NCBI GenBank assembly: GCA_964200075.2
Contig: CAXNAA020000037.1
Coordinates: 1-32,681, forward strand
Length of the DNA: 32,681 nt
From: Sphacelaria rigidula
Taxonomy: Eukaryota > Phaeophyceae > Sphacelariales
Direction: 5' to 3'
The position numbers and the translations under genes were made by a program. This document shows positions 28,446-32,681 of this stretch, in pieces. Numbering within the stretch: position 1 is the stretch's first letter; every line of letters starts with the position of its first letter. The notes below the pieces were generated by a model. The model made no database searches. It was not told the DNA's origin and worked only from the letters and a program-made list of their open reading frames with translations.

Positions 28446-29363
28446 TCCACACGTCGGACGAGTCATTACTCGTCGAAACGAGAGCACTCGACTCGTTACT
28501 TTTTTTACAACGAGCGATGACTCGAGTGCTCGCCCTATTATTTTTTTTCTATAACAAGCAATGACTCGAGTGCTCGCCCTGTTATTTTATTCCCACAACG
28601 AGCAATGACTCGAGTGCTCACCCTACTATTTTTTTTCACAACGAGCAATGACACGAGTGTGCTGTGTTGTCGTCCCATTCATTCTGGACGTCGGTGTACA
28701 CCTTTCGGTATATGTGGGCGCACCAGCCGGGGTCACACAGGAGGAAGGTCAACACATGAGCTTTTTTTCGTTTTTGTTTCAGTTCTCCACCTTCCTTCTG
28801 CGGTGCTTGCCTCCATTTTTCATCGCGAGAGGGGTTCAGCGATCACTTTCCCTGGTCGACCGTTATGTCGATTTTTGTGTACCCACGACATAGTCGCTCC
28901 CCCCTGTTGGGCATTGTGTGAGAAAAATCCCAGATCGCTCTGAGACTCGAACTCACGAGCCAACTGTCAGAAGGTTTCGAGGGTACCAACTGAGCCACCG
29001 GGGCGACCGGCGAGTGCTCTCCCTATTAACGTTTTTTCACAACAAGCAATGACTCGAGTACTCGCCCTATTAATTTTTCCACAACGAGCAATGACTCGAG
29101 TGCTCGCCCTGTTCATTTTTTCCCACAACGAGCAATGACTTTGAGTGCTCGCCCTATTAACGTTTTCCCACGACGAGCAACGACTCGAGAGCTCGCCCTA
29201 TTAACGTTTTCCCACAACGAGCATTGACTCGGGAGCTCGCCCTACTAAATTTTCCCACAACGAGCAACGACTCGAGTGCTCGCCCCATGAATTTTTACGG
29301 CCAACGAGCAGCCCAAGGAGTGCGAATGCTACGAGTCACACTCGTGCTCGTCTGACGTGTGGA
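28446..29363. mobile_element. Non-autonomous element with terminal inverted repeats and a 44-bp tandem array
   Basis: The left end TCCACACGTCGGACGAG and the right end match as a 17-bp inverted repeat with one mismatch, and weaker complementarity extends inwards. The interior is about eleven units of ~44 bp (ACAACGAGCAATGACTCGAG, TGCTCGCCCTATTA, then a T-run). Each unit carries an imperfect palindrome centred on CTCGAG. A SINE splits one unit. There is no open frame for a transposase. Flanks show no convincing target duplication. Confidence 0.65.
28660..29010 (-). mobile_element. tRNA-derived SINE, copy 2, nested in the array
   Basis: The minus-strand head reads GGTGGCTCAGTTGGTACC (box A) and GAGTTCGAGTCTC (box B, a closer match than copy 1). 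The body matches 8552-8906 throughout. The insertion splits one 44-bp unit: CGAGTG occurs immediately before (28654-28659) and after (29011-29016), and removing the SINE plus one CGAGTG restores a normal unit. This is a 6-bp target-site duplication and shows the SINE arrived after the array formed. Confidence 0.8.
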
Positions 29364-31120
29364 ATTGTCAGTATGAACTGTTCTTGGTTTCGGAACAATT
29401 CAGCATCGTGCATAACCATCCTTTCAAGCCACGCAGCGCACAAAACGCCTTGGGTCGCCGAAACTGCTGCATCAACACCTACCTGCGGTTTTAGTCCACA
29501 CATCCGTCAACTTTCAGTATCATCAGACGCCAGGTGTACCGTGTTGGGGCACCTAGTCTCCAAAAAGACCGCCTCCATATTATTGAAAAGGAACAACACT
29601 GCTTCTGATCATGTGCGAGCTTGTTTAATGCAATGGGGGACGAGGGCGTGGCGGAGAAATGCTGCAACATCCCTCCCCCATATCCATCGTTGACTCTCTG
29701 TCTGATGAAAAACGTTCGCATGTACGTACTGTACGGTACAGCAGCAGCAGCATCAACAACATTGCAGGCGGCAGAGTACTGACAAGTGATCCGCCTGGCC
29801 ACGCCCTGTGCAAACACCTGGCGCGATAGATGTGAAACGCCTGCCTGGAACGTCAAAACATGCATGAGGTGTACCCCGAAATTTCCAGACTGCGCAAGCG
29901 TGGGCATATCGTGTCCTCCTATTTGCGTATATCCCAGCAGTAGCGGCTGTCCGCGGGCACCACTTGCAAAGCACGAACGCACATGCCTAACGAAAATGGC
30001 TTCAGCCAAGATACGCCTTAACTCGCGGCTCGAAGCTTGTCGGGTCCTCCTCTATTTTTTTCCCATAAAAATTCTTCATACCCACGCACTCATGAGCAAC
30101 AGCCATGCGTTCACACTCCAAGACAATCACCAACTGTGAATCCGAAGTCAAGTTGACCATGAGGAGGTGTGGTTAGTGTGGGTGACGCTACGAGGTGAGA
30201 GATCAAGGCACGAACGCTTGCACTGACATATATGAACTCAGGTTGGTTGCTTTACAAAGCGTTATGTGACTTGATCTCAATGAGGCGCAATGTTCCTCCT
30301 GGTGAGATCTCGTGAGAATGTCCGCAATGAAGAGGTCAAGCCCTCGACCGCCAGCGCGGGTCACCTGGATCTCAAGTCATTTTTCAAGTGAACATGATGC
30401 CGATTCCACACATGTTCGCCCCCTCAAGCTGGTCAAAGGGTTAGCAACACAGCGAATATGAGTCGCGGCACATAGGACGGAGCAGGTACAATTATACGTA
30501 CAAGCCAAATGCCAAAACCATGGTAACACCTCTAGCAAAATGAACGCAACAACGAGCTGAACCAAGCTTGGCTGAACTCCAGATCCAAAGCGCAGACTAA
30601 CCTTCTGTTGGCTTTCTGTGCGCATTGGCAAGACCCCCACGCTGCCTAGTCCGTCGAACAGCCATGAGTTTGATCGCTCCCGGTAAGGGTTGATGGAGGC
30701 AGAGATTTTCATAGCCCCAGTTACTCAGTGTCGTTTTTGTGCTCAAGAGGGTGTAGTGCTCTGATTTTGCAAGATTCTGCTACAACAGCCAGTGGGTAGT
30801 GGGTGCGGTGTAACAGTCAAGAAGACACACCATTTTGCCTTTGAGTAGTGTCACGTTGTTGTATAACGCCTGTATTGAAACAAGACCTGGTACAGCGTAT
30901 AGAATTAAATGAATCGCTACCAATTGTTATCATTTACATGTCGCACGAAAACAATATCATGTTCCAACAATATTAGTTTATGCTTAGAAACAGGGTGGAA
31001 ACCAGAGTCAACGTACGGCACACGCCTCTATGTTGTTGTGCCTTGAACCATCTATTGTGCGGCAAAATCTCATTGTAGACACCGTTCATCCGACATAGCT
31101 GTGAAAAAAGGAGAGCCAGG
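29364..31120. other. Unassigned stretch with open frames on both strands
   Basis: Minus 29491-30009 (172 codons) and plus 29786-30139 (117 codons) overlap. The plus frame is cysteine-rich between about 29830 and 29990 (RCETPAWNVKTCMRC, FPDCASVGISCPPIC, ERTC), reminiscent of a small disulphide-bonded extracellular domain, but no family is recognised. Minus 30377-30712 is also open. From 30720 to 31120 I see only AT-richer DNA, consistent with the promoter region of the next ORF. Confidence 0.3.
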
Positions 31121-31399
31121 ATGAAGTGTCTGTTGTTTCTTCATGTCGTCGTCGTGCTATTGCCTGCGGCAGCTGGACAGAACTTGAGAATGGCTGACCC
31201 GGACTCATCATCTGGAGGTGTGTCTAGATGCCCCTGGGCAGTAGGTGGAACAATGATCGTGATTCAGACTGAGCCGCGAGGAGAGAGCAGTGTCGGAGAA
31301 ATCAGTAGCTGTATACAAAAAAACAGTGCATCAAGTGGGGCTGTGGCATTACATGGGCTGAAGTTGACTACTTCCCGATCGGAGGAGCGCAGTAGCTGA
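31121..31399 (+). CDS. Small putative secreted protein, or signal-peptide exon
   Basis: The ATG at 31121 (GCCAGGATGA) opens 92 codons starting MKCLLFLHVVVVLLPAAAGQ. This is a textbook signal peptide: one Lys, about 12 hydrophobic residues and an AAAG/Q cleavage site. The mature part is short, Ser/Gly-rich, has two cysteines (SRCPW, SSCIQ) and ends TSRSEERSS at TGA. The protein is unrecognised. It may be a complete small secreted protein or a first exon with a later donor; GGAG|GTGTGT near 31218 is one option. Confidence 0.45.
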   Translation: MKCLLFLHVVVVLLPAAAGQNLRMADPDSSSGGVSRCPWAVGGTMIVIQTEPRGESSVGEISSCIQKNSASSGAVALHGLKLTTSRSEERSS

Positions 31400-31494
31400 A
31401 CCCAGACTGAACCCCCACGAACCCAGTTTCCTCAACAAGATAGGCGCACAGTACGATAATTGTGGTGTCTTGAAATGCTTGTTCTCTGTAGCAT

Positions 31495-31605
31495 GAACGA
31501 GGAGATCATCTTCCGAGCGTGAGAGCGGGAACGTGCTCCTTTCAGCGGAAACGGGAAGATGCTCTCTTTGTAGCAGGAACGGGAAGGTGTCCGAAACTAT
31601 GTTAG
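31495..31605. repeat. Short tandem repeat, about 33-bp unit, three to four copies
   Basis: The words GGGAACGTGCTC, GGGAAGATGCTCTC and GGGAAGGTGTCC recur at about 33-bp spacing, separated by AGCGGAAAC or AGCAGGAAC. A separate pair (CCAACCCCTCCC) lies at about 31700 and 31755. Confidence 0.6.
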
Positions 31606-32435
31606 GATCTATGGAGGCACGGGCGGCCGGTGGCCCGTGTTTTGAGCTGAGGTGATAGTTGATTAGTGGGAGTACGTACCATGGAGACCTTCAACCCTCC
31701 AACCCCTCCCTCGTGGGAATAGGTACCTCGCCGGGGGACGTTCAATCTCCAACCCCTCCCCCCTCCCTCACGCGACTGTGCTTTGAATCCTAATTTGATG
31801 TACTGTTCTCGGTTCTAATCCTACCGTGAAGAACATAGCCGAAGAGGGTGCGTGCTAATCCTGGTACATGTACAACAGTATCATAGCAGCTACTACTCGT
31901 ATGAAACCGTGCAAGTTAGACCCCCTGATGCCCGGCGGCAGGTGTTCGGGGATGGAAACACTGGCGGTATTACAAATCGCCCAGGCACTTGATGTTGTCG
32001 CACCTCGGCCAACCTCGCACTGGAGCTGTATCGTTATTGGGCCCAATTCGAAGCGATCTTAATCGTTTTCAACCATACGAAAAAATGAAGCTTCGATACC
32101 TCCGCTGGTCTTGTAGAGATAGCTCTACACTGCTCCTTGTAGAGCACTGTGAGAGCAGTTGATGGAAACAGCGTATTTATTTCAGTGGAGGGCGACGGCA
32201 CATAAATGTGTACATGTACAAACGTTGTGTTTGTGTTGCTCTGTACAGTAGCGCAGTACCCTTCGAGACAATATAGTCATCCGAGGGCCCATCTTGAAGG
32301 GTTGGGGAAAACCGCAACGAGCAGAGCAAGCGTCAAGCGTCCAAAAGCAGCATCGTGAACGTTCATCACGCGGCGTGATGGCTAATCAATGTACTGTTTT
32401 TGAGCACTCGGTTTGCTCTTTCGTGTTCTTCTCAG
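31606..32435. other. Stretch without a supportable gene
   Basis: Short opposing open frames lie at 31855-32062. A small perfect hairpin, TGTAGAGATAGCTCTACA, lies at about 32113-32130, followed by TGTAGAGCA. Nothing else was found. Confidence 0.45.
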
Positions 32436-32681
32436 ACCGATAAGACACGGCCTGATGAGGTCATGTATTCGGGTGTGTCTGGCACACTACCCTTCGATCG
32501 AAAAAATGCGGTGGAAGAGAAACATTTGGATACGATGGGTCCACAGCGTTCATGTTCCAAGGTGGCTTCGAAATTGTTCAAGGGTACGAGCTGGGCCAGC
32601 CGAAAAACGAATTTAAGCTCTAAGAGCAATATCAATTCGACGCAGACGAGTTGGGCCGTGATCCGCATATCGTATTAATCG
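32436..32681 (+). CDS. Possible exon running towards the window edge, frame uncertain
   Basis: A good acceptor (TTTGCTCTTTCGTGTTCTTCTCAG) precedes 32436. The frame that stays open longest begins TDKTRPDEVMYSGVSGTLPF and reaches TAA at the window edge. A second plus frame is open to 32616. The third, open from about 32455, reads FGYDGSTAFMFQGGFEIVQG and looks the most protein-like by residue composition, but it has a TAA near 32620. Family not recognised; any frame choice is a guess. Confidence 0.3.

Noticed and set aside
29491-30009. 172-codon minus frame from an ATG
   Set aside because: The sequence looks fairly natural, but a cysteine-rich plus frame overlaps it. There is no domain, so it was left undecided and not called.
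1-32681. CRISPR arrays, bacterial operons, riboswitches
   Set aside because: Spliceosomal introns, SINEs and microsatellites show a eukaryotic nuclear genome. The tandem arrays have no repeat-spacer structure.

Overview
This is nuclear DNA from an intron-rich eukaryote. It is not bacterial, viral or organellar. The recognisable protein segments are short pieces bounded by canonical GT/AG splice sites with pyrimidine tracts, and one short intron carries a TACTAAC-like branch site. They sit in roughly 50% GC, repeat-laden DNA with two 10-base N gaps. A protist with long introns fits best, such as an alveolate or a stramenopile alga, but nothing here fixes the lineage. Most long open frames appear to be chance or repeat-driven; the supportable coding DNA is a few percent of the window.

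Layout, plus strand left to right. 1362-1778 holds a small two-exon gene model. 2505-3872 holds three exons of a frizzled-like cysteine-rich-domain protein, and the first model may be its 5' end. 3873-8550 is mostly unexplained, with one copy of a G-tract repeat, a tRNA-like sequence, microsatellites and an orphan terminal exon at 7871-7984. 8552-8906 is a tRNA-derived SINE. About 8960-11300 is a degenerate C-rich minisatellite. 11300-19500 has CTG/CAG tracts, small tandem duplications and several weak exon candidates.

19520-24133 (minus) carries three exons of a fimbrin/plastin actin-bundling protein covering calponin-homology domain 1 and the start of domain 2. Its 3.3-kb second intron contains two decayed glutamate synthase fragments in opposite orientations, a pair of diverged direct repeats around them, and a G-tract repeat array with an assembly gap. 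26413-26667 (plus) is an exon with DEAD-box helicase motif III that runs straight into a second G-tract array. 27833-28106 contains a short, well-spliced intron and a weakly Myb-like segment.

28265-29363 is a nest of mobile elements: a foldback MITE, then an element with terminal inverted repeats filled by a 44-bp tandem array, into which a second copy of the SINE has inserted with a 6-bp target duplication. The right end has a signal-peptide ORF (31121-31399), short tandem repeats and a possible exon running towards the window edge.

The identified proteins (fimbrin, Fz-like protein, helicase) have no evident shared pathway. The most striking features are the broken, inverted glutamate synthase relic inside the fimbrin intron and the nested repeat landscape.
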